Positions 1 to 9,197 are shown, counted from the first letter of the stretch. The stretch is DNA of 64,000 nt from Methanothermococcus okinawensis IH1 (GCF_000179575.2 NC_015636.1:434001-498000), one strand, 5' to 3'. The notes: generated from the sequence alone by a model not told the origin. A program made the numbers and translations.

Positions 1-110
1 TCACCTTTATTTTAGTTTTTAGTTTTAATTTATTTATATAGTCTATTTTATATTTTATTATTACTTTTATTATTATTTTAAATTTTTATTATTTTATTTT
101 ATTAATTTTT

Positions 111-1055
111 TTATTTATTCTTTGATTTCAAAGGATACTTCATAAAATCCTCAGCAATAGTAATATTAAGATTATTATTTTCCGCATTAAGACTATTAAC
201 CTCATTTATATAATCATCCATTTTGTCATCATACCTTGCTGATATATGTGTAAGTATGAGCTCCGTAACTCCCGCGATTTTTGCAATATTCACAGCATCC
301 CCTATTGTTGAATGCATGGTTTCTAAGGCATTATCTTTTTTAGAACTATCAAAAGTAGCCTCATGAATTAATATATTACAACCCAATGATTTTAAAAATT
401 CTCCAAAGTCTTCAAGTGGTGTTGTGTCTCCACTGTATCCTATGCAAATACCTTTTTTTGGTGGAAGAAGAACATCTTCGGGATATATTATTTTTCCATT
501 CTTTATTTTTATGGGATATCCATCCTTTAATCTTTTCAAATTTGGACCCACTTCTACGCCCAACTCGATGGCTTTTTTTAAATTTAACTGTGGTTTTTTC
601 TTTTCTCTAAAAATATATCCTACGGTTGGAACTGAATGATTCATCGGATAGCTATATATCTCGTATTTTTCAGTGTCTTTTATTTTCATCGGATTTTTAG
701 TGGATAACTCATAAACTTTTATATTAAAATTTATTGAATGATATCCTATTTTTAAAATATTCTCAATAGTTTCCTTTGTTTCAGGAGGTCCATATATATT
801 AATCGGTTCAGTTCTTCCGTTAAATCCTATTGATTGGAGAAGTCCAGGAAGTCCTAAAATATGGTCTCCATGAAGATGAGTAATGAATATATTATTTATT
901 TTCATAGGAGATATATCGGTATATATCATCTGCCTCTGAGCTCCTTCACCACAGTCGAATAATAATATTTCTCCATCAAATTTAAGGCCTATTGATGAAT
1001 GGTTCCTATTCTTTGTAGGAACAGCTGCCCCAGTTCCTAAAAAAACAATTTTCAT
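111..1055 (-). CDS. rnz: Ribonuclease Z (tRNA 3' processing endonuclease)
   Basis: This 314-residue metallo-beta-lactamase-fold nuclease removes the 3' trailer of precursor tRNAs in the cytoplasm. The N-terminus [14 protein letters not shown] is typical of the RNase Z family. The zinc-binding HxHxDH motif is seen as [13 protein letters not shown] near residue 60, with later ligands in the [17 protein letters not shown] and HEATFD segments. Length matches archaeal and bacterial RNase Z (about 300-320 residues). It is transcribed leftward with no clear operon partner in the window. Identification is secure. Confidence 0.95.
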   Translation of the reverse strand: MKIVFLGTGAAVPTKNRNHSSIGLKFDGEILLFDCGEGAQRQMIYTDISPMKINNIFITHLHGDHILGLPGLLQSIGFNGRTEPINIYGPPETKETIENILKIGYHSINFNIKVYELSTKNPMKIKDTEKYEIYSYPMNHSVPTVGYIFREKKKPQLNLKKAIELGVEVGPNLKRLKDGYPIKIKNGKIIYPEDVLLPPKKGICIGYSGDTTPLEDFGEFLKSLGCNILIHEATFDSSKKDNALETMHSTIGDAVNIAKIAGVTELILTHISARYDDKMDDYINEVNSLNAENNNLNITIAEDFMKYPLKSKNK

Positions 1056-1140
1056 AGTATCTCACTTTATCAATAATATATAATTAAGCGATATATAATA
1101 AAAGTAATATTTTTTATTTTTATTTATTTTTATTTTTTAT

Positions 1141-1533
1141 TTAAAGCATTTCCTTAACAATATTCTCCAAATCTTCTTCATTAACTTCATCAATCCATTT
1201 CTTAACTTCATTACACCATTTTTCCATGGTGCATTTTATAATTTCTTTTACTTCTGAAAAAGGAATTGCTTCGTATTTATAAAAATACCCTCCTTCTTTA
1301 AGATTTATCTGTTTTCTTTTTACAAGACCTGCATTTACCAAGTTTTGAACTGCTCTTTGAACAGTGCTTCTATCTCTGTTAAGTAATTCTGCTATATCAT
1401 TAACATTCGATGCACCTTTTTTTAACAGTGAGAAATATACTGCCACATCAAATGTCTTAATACCAAACATACAACACATTATACTCTCCAATGTAAATGT
1501 AGAACAGGGTGTTTTAATCATCAATTTAGCCAC
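1141..1533 (-). CDS. Winged-helix transcriptional regulator (TrmB/MarR-like)
   Basis: This 130-residue protein has a winged-helix DNA-binding domain over roughly residues 25-95. The recognition region ISELLNRDRST-like segment reads NDIAELLNRDRSTVQRAVQN, followed by a wing LVKRKQINLKEGGYFYKYEA. The N-terminus carries three cysteines (CSTFTLESIMCCMFG) and a fourth and fifth sit in the C-terminal helix (CTMEKWC), so metal or redox sensing is possible. The C-terminal acidic helix probably dimerises. The family resembles archaeal TrmB-type predicted regulators; its target is not evident. It is divergent from the CBS-domain gene to the right. Confidence 0.8.
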   Translation of the reverse strand: MAKLMIKTPCSTFTLESIMCCMFGIKTFDVAVYFSLLKKGASNVNDIAELLNRDRSTVQRAVQNLVNAGLVKRKQINLKEGGYFYKYEAIPFSEVKEIIKCTMEKWCNEVKKWIDEVNEEDLENIVKEML

Positions 1534-1769
1534 ATTATCACCATGATATATTATACCTATTATCTTTAATTTAGATAAAAATTTACATATATTATTTTTT
1601 ATATATTATCTTCATATATGATGTAAAAAATATATTAATATTGTAATGTAAAAATGATAAAATATGATATATAATATAAATAGTATATAATAATATAAAT
1701 AATATAATACAGCATAACTAATAGTGCAATATAGTAATATATGCTATAAATTGTAATTTGGGGAAAACC

Positions 1770-2171
1770 ATGAAAGTAAAAGAAGCTATGAACCCTATGG
1801 TATATAAAATAAGTAAAAACGAATCATTATATAAGGCATTTAAATTAATGAAGGATAAAGGAATTAAAAGAATTTTTGTGGAAGATAATGGTAAAAGCGG
1901 TAAAATTATAGGTGTTATAAGTTATAGGGATTTGGTAAATATAATAATGAATAAAAGCATATCTGAATTACTAAATATAAATGGCAAAATTGGAAATATT
2001 GCTACAAAAGAAATTTTAAAGATAAATGAAAACGATGACATAAAAGATGCAGCTAAAATAATGGTTCATGCCGATATAACCGCTCTCCTTGTTGTGGATA
2101 ACAATGGCGCCTGCGTTGGTGTAATCTCTCAAACTGATATTTTAAGGGTAATTGTTAAGAATAACCTATAA
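1770..2171 (+). CDS. CBS-domain pair protein
   Basis: A stand-alone pair of CBS domains of 133 residues. The first (MKVKEAMNPMVYKISKNESL to about residue 60) and second (IATKEILKINENDDI to the end) show the usual pattern, ending in VVDNNGACVGVISQTDILR. Such modules bind adenosine nucleotides or S-adenosylmethionine and regulate partner proteins, but nothing here identifies a partner. The frame is open from a TTG 12 bases upstream; I chose the ATG because a purine-rich GGGGAAAA precedes it. It has a long AT-rich promoter region and no operon partner. Confidence 0.85.
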   Translation: MKVKEAMNPMVYKISKNESLYKAFKLMKDKGIKRIFVEDNGKSGKIIGVISYRDLVNIIMNKSISELLNINGKIGNIATKEILKINENDDIKDAAKIMVHADITALLVVDNNGACVGVISQTDILRVIVKNNL

Positions 2172-2254
2172 GGAATAAATATAAGGGCATACTAAAACAA
2201 AAATTAAATAAAATATTAATAAAAATAAAATAACAATTATAATATAAAATAAAT

Positions 2255-2371
2255 AGGGTGGGTCATTTGCATTTTCTTTAAATATCAACACTAATATTAA
2301 AACAAATTTAATCGTTATTATATAAATGAAAATTAAAAAGTTAATGGAAACGAATTATTATGACCCACGCT
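2255..2371. mobile_element. MITE-like element, copy 1 (117 bp)
   Basis: A non-coding 117-bp element with terminal inverted repeats: it begins AGGGTGGGTCAT and ends ATGACCCACGCT. It is flanked by a perfect 14-bp direct repeat AATATAAAATAAAT (2241-2254 and 2372-2385), the expected target-site duplication. A second copy of the same length lies in inverted orientation at 6701-6817. It encodes no transposase, so it must be mobilised in trans, if it is still mobile. The responsible transposase family is not identified. Confidence 0.85.
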
Positions 2372-2445
2372 AATATAAAATAAATATAAAAAAATATAAA
2401 CATATAAGTTATAAGATACCATTAAATAAGAAAAAAGATGAAATT

Positions 2446-2919
2446 ATGGATTTATATTTAATTGCACAGCATCTAATAAATAGTTATGGGTATTGGGGTA
2501 TATTTTTAGTTGCATTTACTGAGGCATTTATCCAACCTGTACCACCTGATTTATTTATAATAGGAGCTTCTGCATTTGGCTTAGACCCTATAACTTGTGC
2601 CATTGTATCAACTATTGGTTCAGTATCTGGGGGAGGAGTTGGGCATTTTTTAGGATATAGACTTGGAACACCAGTATTTAACAAACTTTTTGGAGAAAAA
2701 TATTTAATAAAAGGGGAGAAATTCTTTGATAAATATGGTATTTGGGGTGTTTTAATAGCAGGATTCTCACCATTACCTTATAAGGTTGCAGCATGGTTAG
2801 CTGGAATTTTTGAAATGAAGATTCTATATTTTAGCATAGGGACGCTTGTTGGCAGATTTCCAAGATTCCTATTAATAGCATATTTTGGACATAAAGTTGC
2901 AGTATTCTTTGGATTATAA
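2446..2919 (+). CDS. VTT/DedA-family membrane protein (YqaA-like)
   Basis: A 157-residue polytopic membrane protein of the VTT (SNARE-associated, DedA-like) superfamily. The conserved re-entrant region is visible as [19 protein letters not shown] near residue 30 and the second motif [15 protein letters not shown] near residue 105, followed by [14 protein letters not shown]. Family members transport or scramble lipids and other substrates; the archaeal role is unknown. It is smaller than typical DedA (about 200 residues), as is usual for YqaA-type members. Monocistronic by spacing. Confidence 0.85.
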   Translation: MDLYLIAQHLINSYGYWGIFLVAFTEAFIQPVPPDLFIIGASAFGLDPITCAIVSTIGSVSGGGVGHFLGYRLGTPVFNKLFGEKYLIKGEKFFDKYGIWGVLIAGFSPLPYKVAAWLAGIFEMKILYFSIGTLVGRFPRFLLIAYFGHKVAVFFGL

Positions 2920-3069
2920 TTATTAATTAATAAATTAATTAAATTAAACTAAGAGGAACAAGAATAAATAAAAGAATTAAAAGAAAAGTAAAAAAGGGGG
3001 AATATAAAAATAAAAAGAATAAAAATAAAAAAGATAAGAAATAATAGGTATATTATCCCACATATTCCA

Positions 3070-3138
3070 TTATCTCTTATACATTTCATTTTTTAGTATT
3101 TTATTTTTTGGGTTTTTTGGTTTTCTTGGAGCTACCAT
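3070..3138 (-). CDS. Micropeptide, 22 residues (paralogue of 3380-3418)
   Basis: A very short ORF that starts MVAPRKPKNPKN, then adds ten further residues rich in lysine. A strong ribosome binding site, GGGGGTGA, lies just upstream of its ATG, and a TATA-like AATATATATA stretch lies further up. The same first 12 codons, ribosome binding site and promoter region recur about 280 bases to the right. Conservation of the peptide plus its translation signal argues that it is translated. It is basic and proline-rich; the function is unknown. Confidence 0.5.
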   Translation of the reverse strand: MVAPRKPKNPKNKILKNEMYKR

Positions 3139-3276
3139 GGGAATCACCCCCTAATAAGTTTTAATTATACTACACAGTTAAAGTATATATATTAATATTC
3201 AGCAAAAATCGGGCATTTTTTTGAATATGTATTTTTATAATATTTTATCTCCCTATGCAATAAAATAGGTGAGATT

Positions 3277-3333
3277 ATGCCGAAAAAATATAACAATAAT
3301 GCAATATTTTTTACAAAACATAATATAACTTAA
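3277..3333 (+). pseudogene. Truncated relic of the HTH gene at 3557
   Basis: After the good site AGGTGAGATT an ATG opens MPKKYNNNA, matching the start of the adjacent protein MPKKSHNK, but the frame stops after 18 codons. The surrounding 200 bases, including the divergent micropeptide, duplicate the region 3380-3570. I read it as the left-over end of a tandem duplication rather than a gene. Confidence 0.5.
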
Positions 3334-3379
3334 TTTAATTAAAAAGATAAAAAAGATAAAAAGAAATTATATTATTATA

Positions 3380-3418
3380 TTAGTTTTTTGGGTTTTTTGG
3401 TTTTCTTGGAGCTACCAT
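3380..3418 (-). CDS. Micropeptide MVAPRKPKNPKN (12 residues)
   Basis: A 12-codon ORF with stop TAA and a strong ribosome binding site GGGGGTGA about five bases before the ATG. It is divergent from the winged-helix gene at 3557 and shares its intergenic promoter region. The paralogue at 3070-3138 is identical over these 12 residues and then reads on. It could be a leader or regulatory peptide, or a toxin-sized basic peptide; the sequence does not decide. Confidence 0.5.
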   Translation of the reverse strand: MVAPRKPKNPKN

Positions 3419-3556
3419 GTTGTCACCCCCTTTGTTAGTTTTAATATTATTGCATCAGCTAATAGTATATATAACAATATTCAGCAAAAACAACGAATTT
3501 TTTTGTATATATATTTTTATAACATTCTGTTTCAGTAGGTAAAAGTGAGTGAGAAT

Positions 3557-3982
3557 ATGCCAAAAAAATCACACAACAAATTAGAATTAATGGAAAATAT
3601 AATAAATCTTGGAAGTTCAAATGAAGAAATCACTATTTACAATCTTACTAAAAAAATTAACCAAAAAATGAAACAGTGCAGTGCTGAAAAACATTATGTT
3701 GGAGAACAGACCATAAGCGATATAATCAAAGAACTTGAAAAAATTGGATGTTTAACTTTAAAATATAAAGAAATAACAAAAACAGGAAAGGAGAAAAAAA
3801 TATATAAATTAAATAATGATTCGTTAAAAATCTTCAAAATTTACAAAAATAATTATCAAACAATACATAAAATTATTAGGATGTTAAACGAGTTAAATTT
3901 TAACAGTGATGAAGAAGACAGTGCAACAGTGGTTATCCAAATACTATTAAATTATATAAATTATAAATCTAAACCAAGATAA
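3557..3982 (+). CDS. Predicted winged-helix protein, unknown target
   Basis: A 141-residue, lysine-rich protein. Residues about 20-95 fit a winged helix: EEITIYNLTKKINQKM, then VGEQTISDIIKELEKIG as the recognition helix, then a two-strand wing LTLKYKEITKTGKEKKIYKL. The C-terminus is helical and may dimerise. I prefer the ATG at 3557 over the upstream GTG (3545) because the duplicated relic at 3277 keeps exactly this start. The divergent micropeptide and shared promoter suggest autoregulation. Function is inferred only from fold-like pattern. Confidence 0.6.
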   Translation: MPKKSHNKLELMENIINLGSSNEEITIYNLTKKINQKMKQCSAEKHYVGEQTISDIIKELEKIGCLTLKYKEITKTGKEKKIYKLNNDSLKIFKIYKNNYQTIHKIIRMLNELNFNSDEEDSATVVIQILLNYINYKSKPR

Positions 3983-4303
3983 TTATTTAACTATTTTTAT
4001 ATAAAAATAAGCGTATTATATATTTAACGGTAAAATTGGTTATATAATTTCTTTTTTTCATTCTTTTTATGTTTCATTGTATTTTAATATATATTTTTTT
4101 ATTTCATAATATTAAAGATTTTATAATTAGTATGAGCTCCGGTCATACAGATAATGATTAGGTTTTTAATATTTAAGGAACGATATATTTATTGCATTTA
4201 ATTTCTTATAATATATATGGTAATAAATACTCCATTATAAAAAATTTAATATTTTTATGATTTTTTAATTTATTAATATATTATTCACATACAAGGGGAT
4301 ATT
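3983..4303. other. Intergenic, 321 bp, no gene seen
   Basis: AT-rich spacer with no credible ORF or RNA. It holds one GAGCTC site (4134-4139) and the promoter region of the peptidase gene to its right, with several TATA-like stretches. Confidence 0.6.
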
Positions 4304-5569
4304 ATGAAGAATACCAATTTAATGGATGAAACTATAAAAATAGCATCAGATTTAATCAGAGTAAATTCAGTCAATCCAGCATTTGGTGGAGTTGGGGAAA
4401 AAGAAAAGGCAGATTATGTATTAAATAAATTAAATGAATATATAAAGGAATATAATGTAAAAAATTATTCAGTAAAACATTATACTATAAAAGATGACAA
4501 AGGTATAATCCGACCAAATATTGTGGCAAAATTTGATTTTGGAAAGGATAGAACACTCCACATAATTTCTCATCTTGATACTGTTCCAGAGGGAGATATT
4601 AATTTATGGGATACAAATCCATACGAACCTGTGATTAAAAACGGCAATATATATGGAAGAGGTAGTGAGGATAACCATAAGGGCATAGTTTCATCTTTAC
4701 TATTGTTAAAGATGATTTTTGATAATAAGGATAAATTTTGTCCTAAATATAATTTAAGCTTAATATTTGTATCTGATGAGGAAAGTGGAAGTAATTATGG
4801 TATTCAGCACATATTAAAATATGAAAAAGAGATTTTTAACAAAAATGACTTAATAATAGTGCCAGATTTTGGAACTCCTGATGGAAACTATATAGAAATA
4901 GCAGAAAAAAATATACTATGGATTAAATTTAAAATTAAAGGAAAACAATGTCATGGAAGTGCTCCAAACCACGGTATTAATGCGGATATTTTGGCATTTA
5001 ATTTTGCAAATAACCTTTATAATATACTGTATAACAAATACACTAAGAGAGATAATTTATTTTCTCCGCCTTACTCAACCTTTGAACCTACTATGATTTT
5101 TAACAATGTTGAAAATGTAAATACTATTCCAGGCTATGTAGAATTATGCTTTGATTGCAGAATATTGCCTGATTACAATGTTGAGGAAATTTTAAAAGAT
5201 ATAAATGAATTTATTATTCTCTTTAAAGATAATATTAATAAATATTTGAAATACTACGACAGAGGGGAAGAAAAACATATAACAATCGAATATGAAATTC
5301 TTCAAAAGGAGCTCTCACAAAAAACACCTGAAAATTCTGAAATAATTGTCGAGCTCGGAAATGCTATAAAAAAGGTATTGAACAAAGAACCGATATTATG
5401 CGGTATGGGTGGAGGCACAGTTGGAGCATTTTTAAGGGCAAAAAATTATGATACGGTTGTTTGGGGAATTGGTGAAGAAACGGCACATCAACCGAACGAA
5501 CATATAAAACTAAATGATTTAATAAATATGGCTAAGATATACTACGAAATTTTAAAAGAGAATAAATAA
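4304..5569 (+). CDS. M20-family metallopeptidase/deacylase (ArgE/DapE-like)
   Basis: A 421-residue M20 amidohydrolase expected to cleave an amide bond of an N-acyl amino acid or peptide using two zinc ions. Metal-site segments are visible: ISHLDTVPEGD (first His and Asp), GRGSEDNHKG (bridging Asp), VSDEESGSNYG (catalytic Glu-Glu), VPDFG, and the final histidine in ETAHQPNEHI. The dimerisation/lid insert contains QCHGSAPNHGINAD. The exact substrate cannot be told; related archaeal genes are often labelled succinyl-diaminopimelate desuccinylase. The downstream ITPase follows after 76 bases. Confidence 0.88.
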   Translation: MKNTNLMDETIKIASDLIRVNSVNPAFGGVGEKEKADYVLNKLNEYIKEYNVKNYSVKHYTIKDDKGIIRPNIVAKFDFGKDRTLHIISHLDTVPEGDINLWDTNPYEPVIKNGNIYGRGSEDNHKGIVSSLLLLKMIFDNKDKFCPKYNLSLIFVSDEESGSNYGIQHILKYEKEIFNKNDLIIVPDFGTPDGNYIEIAEKNILWIKFKIKGKQCHGSAPNHGINADILAFNFANNLYNILYNKYTKRDNLFSPPYSTFEPTMIFNNVENVNTIPGYVELCFDCRILPDYNVEEILKDINEFIILFKDNINKYLKYYDRGEEKHITIEYEILQKELSQKTPENSEIIVELGNAIKKVLNKEPILCGMGGGTVGAFLRAKNYDTVVWGIGEETAHQPNEHIKLNDLINMAKIYYEILKENK

Positions 5570-5645
5570 AGAAAAAAATAATAATTAAAAATAAAATTAA
5601 AAAATAACTAAAATAATAAAAATAAAGGCGGTATTTGGTGATTTA

Positions 5646-6266
5646 ATGAAAATTTACTTTGCAACGGGGAATCCGAATAAAATTAAAGAGGCCAATATTA
5701 TTTTAAAGGATTTAAAAAATATATCTGTTGAACATTTAAAATGCCCTTATCCTGAAATACAGGGAACATTGGAGGAAGTTTCAGAATTTGGGGCGAAATA
5801 TGTTTATGAAAAAATAAAAAAACCCATAATTGTTGAAGATAGTGGATTTTTTATAGGAGCTCTCAATGGATTTCCAGGAACATACTCAAAGTATGTTCAG
5901 GAGACTTTGGGAAACGAAGGTATTTTAAAACTTTTAGAGGATATAGAAGGCGAAAATAGAAAGGCATATTTTAAAACAGTAATAGGATACTGTGATGAAA
6001 ATGGCGTAAAATTATTTAAAGGAGTTATAGAAGGAAAAGTAGCCCATGAAATAAGAAGTAAAGGATATGGCTTTGCATACGACAGTATTTTTATTCCAGA
6101 TGGTGAAGATAGAACTTTTGCAGAGATGAAAACAGAAGAAAAAAGTGAAATTTCCCACAGAAAAAGAGCTTTTGAAGAATTTAAGAAGTTTTTATATAAT
6201 AAAATAATTAAGACTAATGATAGAGGATATTATGGAATTCAAAATACATCCAATAGGATACATTAA
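5646..6266 (+). CDS. XTP/dITP pyrophosphatase (ITPase, RdgB/HAM1)
   Basis: This 206-residue enzyme hydrolyses non-canonical purine triphosphates (dITP, XTP) to monophosphates, cleaning the nucleotide pool. Signature segments include [12 protein letters not shown] at the N-terminus, [20 protein letters not shown] near residue 65, and the C-terminal DSIFIPDG and [12 protein letters not shown]. It is about 15-20 residues longer than typical archaeal homologues, and the tail overlaps the next gene by 35 bases, suggesting translational coupling. Confidence 0.93.
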   Translation: MKIYFATGNPNKIKEANIILKDLKNISVEHLKCPYPEIQGTLEEVSEFGAKYVYEKIKKPIIVEDSGFFIGALNGFPGTYSKYVQETLGNEGILKLLEDIEGENRKAYFKTVIGYCDENGVKLFKGVIEGKVAHEIRSKGYGFAYDSIFIPDGEDRTFAEMKTEEKSEISHRKRAFEEFKKFLYNKIIKTNDRGYYGIQNTSNRIH

Positions 6267-6597
6267 ACAGTTAGATGATAAAACAGTTCTAAATATTTTT
6301 GAAGAGTATAAAGAAGGATTGGATGGATTAAAAGAAGGATTAAAAATAGTATTAATTTTATGGTTTGATAAAAGCGACACTCCACAAAAAAGGAAAACAT
6401 TAAAAGTCCATCCCTTAGGTAATCCACATAATCCTATTAGGGGTGTATTCTCCACTCGCTCTCCAATTAGACCAAATCCAATAGCTTTATATGAAGCCAA
6501 AATTTCAAAAATAGATGAGAACAATATATTTATTGAAAAAATAGATGCCTATGAGGGAACTCCAATAATCGATATTAAAATAGCATATAATCAATAA
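6232..6597 (+). CDS. trmO: tRNA m6t6A37 methyltransferase TrmO (TsaA/UPF0066)
   Basis: A 121-residue TrmO-fold protein that uses S-adenosylmethionine to N6-methylate t6A37 in tRNA. Family hallmarks are IHPIGYIKQ at the start, then [20 protein letters not shown] and [12 protein letters not shown], and [13 protein letters not shown] near the end. I chose the ATG at 6232 because a GAGG site precedes it; the frame is open to 6217. It overlaps the ITPase gene. Confidence 0.9.
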   Translation: MEFKIHPIGYIKQLDDKTVLNIFEEYKEGLDGLKEGLKIVLILWFDKSDTPQKRKTLKVHPLGNPHNPIRGVFSTRSPIRPNPIALYEAKISKIDENNIFIEKIDAYEGTPIIDIKIAYNQ

Positions 6598-6639
6598 AAC
6601 TAATTAAAACATTATAAAATAGACTATTATTAAATATTA

Positions 6640-6930
6640 CTATTGATATATATTTTATTACATATTATTTTGCAACCATGATATAATAATTGGATGTATT
6701 AGCGTGGGTCATAATAATTCGTTTCCATTAACTTTTTAATTTTCATATATATAGAAACGATTAAATTTTTTAATATTTGGTGTTGATATTTAAAGAAAAT
6801 GCAAAATGACCCACCCTAATTGGATGTATTTTAATATCGGTTATTCCATTTTATGTTTATATATACTACCAAAGTTTCTGGTTTATCTTTTAATTTAAAA
6901 TATTTATTTTTTGAATATCTTAAAAATTTT
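6640..6930 (+). pseudogene. Relic of a DUF4013-like gene interrupted by a MITE
   Basis: On both sides of the element at 6701-6817 the DNA resembles 9960-10140, inside the DUF4013-like gene to the right. The left flank ATTTTGCAACCATG matches ATTTTGCAATCATG there, and the right flank continues GGATGTATTTTAATATC as in the intact copy. Stops interrupt every frame. The 13-bp target AATTGGATGTATT is present twice around the element and once in the paralogue, so the insertion event can be read directly. Confidence 0.7.
6701..6817. mobile_element. MITE-like element, copy 2 (117 bp)
   Basis: Same 117-bp element as at 2255-2371 but inverted: it begins AGCGTGGGTCAT and ends ATGACCCACCCT. The flanking direct repeat AATTGGATGTATT (6688-6700 and 6818-6830) is perfect over 13 bp, or 14 with an ambiguous T. 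It sits inside a decayed gene fragment. Confidence 0.85.
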
Positions 6931-6939
6931 AGGTTAATA

Positions 6940-7205
6940 GTTAAATATTTAAATTTAATTTAAATAATTTTCTATTTAATTTAAATCGATATATATATAA
7001 TAGTTTATGTATAATACATAACCATAAAAAAATGAAAAATTAATAAGGACATTGAGAAAATTTAAAGCACACTTAAAAACATTAATTAAAATAAGGTCGG
7101 CGATAATGAACATTTTAAGGGGATGTTCGGAGCCGACCTTGGCGATTATGAACCTAAATGGTTCTAGCCTATACTCCCTTAAAAACCAAAGGAGGCGAAT
7201 AAATT
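6940..7205 (+). promoter_or_regulatory. Promoter and tandem-hairpin leader, + strand copy A
   Basis: A 250-bp region nearly identical to 11550-11809. It has an AT-rich box with ATTTTCTATTTAAT, a TATA-like run, and two hairpins directly in tandem, 7095-7138 (stem GGTCGGC/GCCGACC) and 7141-7169 (GGC/GCC). A GGAGGCGA ribosome site precedes the ATG. The layout matches the cassette leaders at 25-32 kb, but the tandem G.A pairs of the kink-turn have changed here (GATAATG in hairpin 1; U-A and A-U pairs in hairpin 2). Confidence 0.75.
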
Positions 7206-8084
7206 ATGAACCTAAATATATTTAAAGGTTTCGCTGCTGTGGCTATGCTATGCTTAATTGGTAGTGTGTTAGCTACACCAGTGACTATATCAGGAGATAA
7301 TATTGGAAGTCATAAGGATATTAGCGTTCAGAAGGCAGCTAATAATGTAAAAATATTAGATAACAAAATTGAGATTATCAATAATTTTGAAAATAATGGA
7401 AAAATAGAATATATAATTTCAAAAGATTACTCTACAATGACCATAAAGGAATTAAATGTAAATGGAAATAATATATATACTCTAAAAACTGTAAAACTGA
7501 AAGACGGCTACCATGTTAGCATATATAAAAATGGGGTATTAATACATACAAAAATAACAAAAAATAACCCAATAGAATATATAACCTACCAGAAATTATT
7601 GGGTGGAAATAAATATATGCCCAATATAAGGACAGGCATTACTCCGAGATGTAATATTATTTTAGAGTTACCAGAACCTGTGGTTAATATTGGGGCAGAA
7701 GATTACTTGAAAGTAGATACAAACGCGAGATACAATTCAAATGATCCGCTCGTGTTTATTAAATACTATGTTATACTTCCACCAGGTGTAAAATATATTG
7801 AAGATGGTAATCCTACTGCGGTATATAAACTATCAAGCGGACAATCCATTAATCTTCCTATGGGTACTGGTGTGCATGAACATATTTTGGGACCTTGCAC
7901 GATACTCTATTGGTCAGATTTAGATATATTAGGTGATGGATTATCCGATACAAAGCATTTAATTATAAAATATATTAGCACTGGAAATAAAGAGATTAAA
8001 GGTAAAATAGGACTACAACCAGTTGGAATTCCATGGAACTATATGTGGAATTCAGATGTGATACATGTTAAAGTTATTAATTAA
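7206..8084 (+). CDS. Secreted protein with cassette-type signal peptide
   Basis: A 292-residue protein whose first 24 residues (MNLNIFKGFAAVAMLC, then GSVLA) are the same signal sequence as the bacteriocin-like peptides at 25-32 kb. The mature part starts with the similar SGDNIG motif but is far larger, about 268 residues, and looks like an extracellular beta-rich protein (for example the segments PEPVVNIGAEDYLKV and YYVILPPGVKYIEDG). I do not recognise a catalytic motif. The shared leader and signal suggest a shared regulation and secretion route; the function is unknown. Confidence 0.7.
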   Translation: MNLNIFKGFAAVAMLCLIGSVLATPVTISGDNIGSHKDISVQKAANNVKILDNKIEIINNFENNGKIEYIISKDYSTMTIKELNVNGNNIYTLKTVKLKDGYHVSIYKNGVLIHTKITKNNPIEYITYQKLLGGNKYMPNIRTGITPRCNIILELPEPVVNIGAEDYLKVDTNARYNSNDPLVFIKYYVILPPGVKYIEDGNPTAVYKLSSGQSINLPMGTGVHEHILGPCTILYWSDLDILGDGLSDTKHLIIKYISTGNKEIKGKIGLQPVGIPWNYMWNSDVIHVKVIN

Positions 8085-8177
8085 TAAGAAATAGATGTTT
8101 AGGTATTAAAATCGAATTTTATATCTCTTATTTTTTAAATAATTTTTCTAAGAATGATGTTTTTATTGGGTGATTAT

Positions 8178-8582
8178 GTGGTAAGAAATATAAATATAGA
8201 ACATACATTGGCTGCTTTACCTTATTTATTTTACATACCAATTCCAGTTTTGGTTCCATTAATATTTGCAATCATTTTCAGAAAAAATAAATTTATCTTA
8301 TTTCATTCTGTTCAAGCATTATTTATACATATAATTATAGGGGCATTTATATCATTGACACTTTCATTTTTTATGAATTATTGTAATAACCTTGCTATAT
8401 TATCAGTAAAATATGAATATGGGGATTTTTATGGCATACTTACTATAATTATAGGGTTGTTATATCTCTTAGTGATTATAACCCCTATTTTATTGGGAGT
8501 GTATTATTCGTCTGGTGGAAAATGCTTTAAATTTCCAATTATTGGTAATATCTCTGAAAAAGTATGCAATTATATAACTTAA
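8178..8582 (+). CDS. Small membrane protein (DUF4870-like)
   Basis: About 134 residues with three or four hydrophobic helices. The segment IPIPVLVPLIFAIIFRKNK followed by FHSVQAL resembles the DUF4870/Tic20-like pattern in which a conserved FH..QA motif follows the first hairpin. I take the GTG at 8178 as start because GGGTGAT lies just upstream; the frame is open to an ATG at 8154. It follows the secreted protein on the same strand and may be co-transcribed. Role unknown. Confidence 0.55.
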   Translation: MVRNINIEHTLAALPYLFYIPIPVLVPLIFAIIFRKNKFILFHSVQALFIHIIIGAFISLTLSFFMNYCNNLAILSVKYEYGDFYGILTIIIGLLYLLVIITPILLGVYYSSGGKCFKFPIIGNISEKVCNYIT

Positions 8583-8600
8583 ATTCAATATTCTTGATAA

Positions 8601-9197
8601 ATGTGATACTTACAGTTTATACAACAAAGTGAGATAATATTAGGTTAATAAATTTCTATTAATTAAATTTGTTATGTCGAGAACTATAATTATTTAGGAT
8701 TTATAATGCTTAAATCATTATCTACATATATTGATATCAATCTACCAAAATATATTATTAAAGGTAAATACATATCGTACGAATGATATTTATTCAGTAT
8801 AATTTCAAAAATCATTAAGAGTATCCCTATAAATAGCCAAAAAATATCAATTTTTAAGAACTTTTGTATTACTAAATTATCTTTATTTGTTAAATACAAT
8901 CCAATTATACAGCAAGTTGATATCGAAATAGTAGTTAATGAATAGCATACATAGTTATATGCCTTATTTGGAAAAATTGCAAAACCCATATATAAAAACA
9001 CTACAATAATAATCCAAAGAAATATTCCAAATAACAAACCATTACGATTCATATTTTCACCTATAAAAAAATAAAAGAAAGAATTTTAATTCTCTTAATA
9101 CTGTTATTATAGTTCTCGACATAACAAATTTAATTAATAGAAATTTATTAACCTAATATTGTCTCATTTTATTGTATAGAAACTATAAGTATCACAT
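8601..9197. repeat. 90-bp inverted repeat flanking a reversed gene
   Basis: The left arm (8601-8690) and right arm (9106-9197) are inverted copies with only about five mismatches and one 2-base indel; the inner 50 or so bases next to the enclosed gene are identical, including AGTTCTCGACATAACAAATT. The 415-bp centre carries one gene on the - strand while every neighbour is on the + strand. This is the structure of an invertible segment, or the result of an inverted duplication. No recombinase gene is adjacent. Confidence 0.8.
8690..9052 (-). CDS. Small membrane protein, paralogue of 10245
   Basis: A 120-residue protein with four predicted transmembrane helices. It aligns along its length with the protein at 10245-10649: both have the Y-x-L-x-x-I-S-x-S loop, then IGLYLTNKDN versus IGIYLFNKEN, LKIDIFWLFIGI versus LKIDIGFLLVGI, and end LPLIIYFGRLISIY versus LPLIIYVVRLITIY. 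It lies reversed inside the inverted repeat. Function unknown; an immunity or accessory role is only a guess from the membrane nature. Confidence 0.65.
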   Translation of the reverse strand: MNRNGLLFGIFLWIIIVVFLYMGFAIFPNKAYNYVCYSLTTISISTCCIIGLYLTNKDNLVIQKFLKIDIFWLFIGILLMIFEIILNKYHSYDMYLPLIIYFGRLISIYVDNDLSIINPK

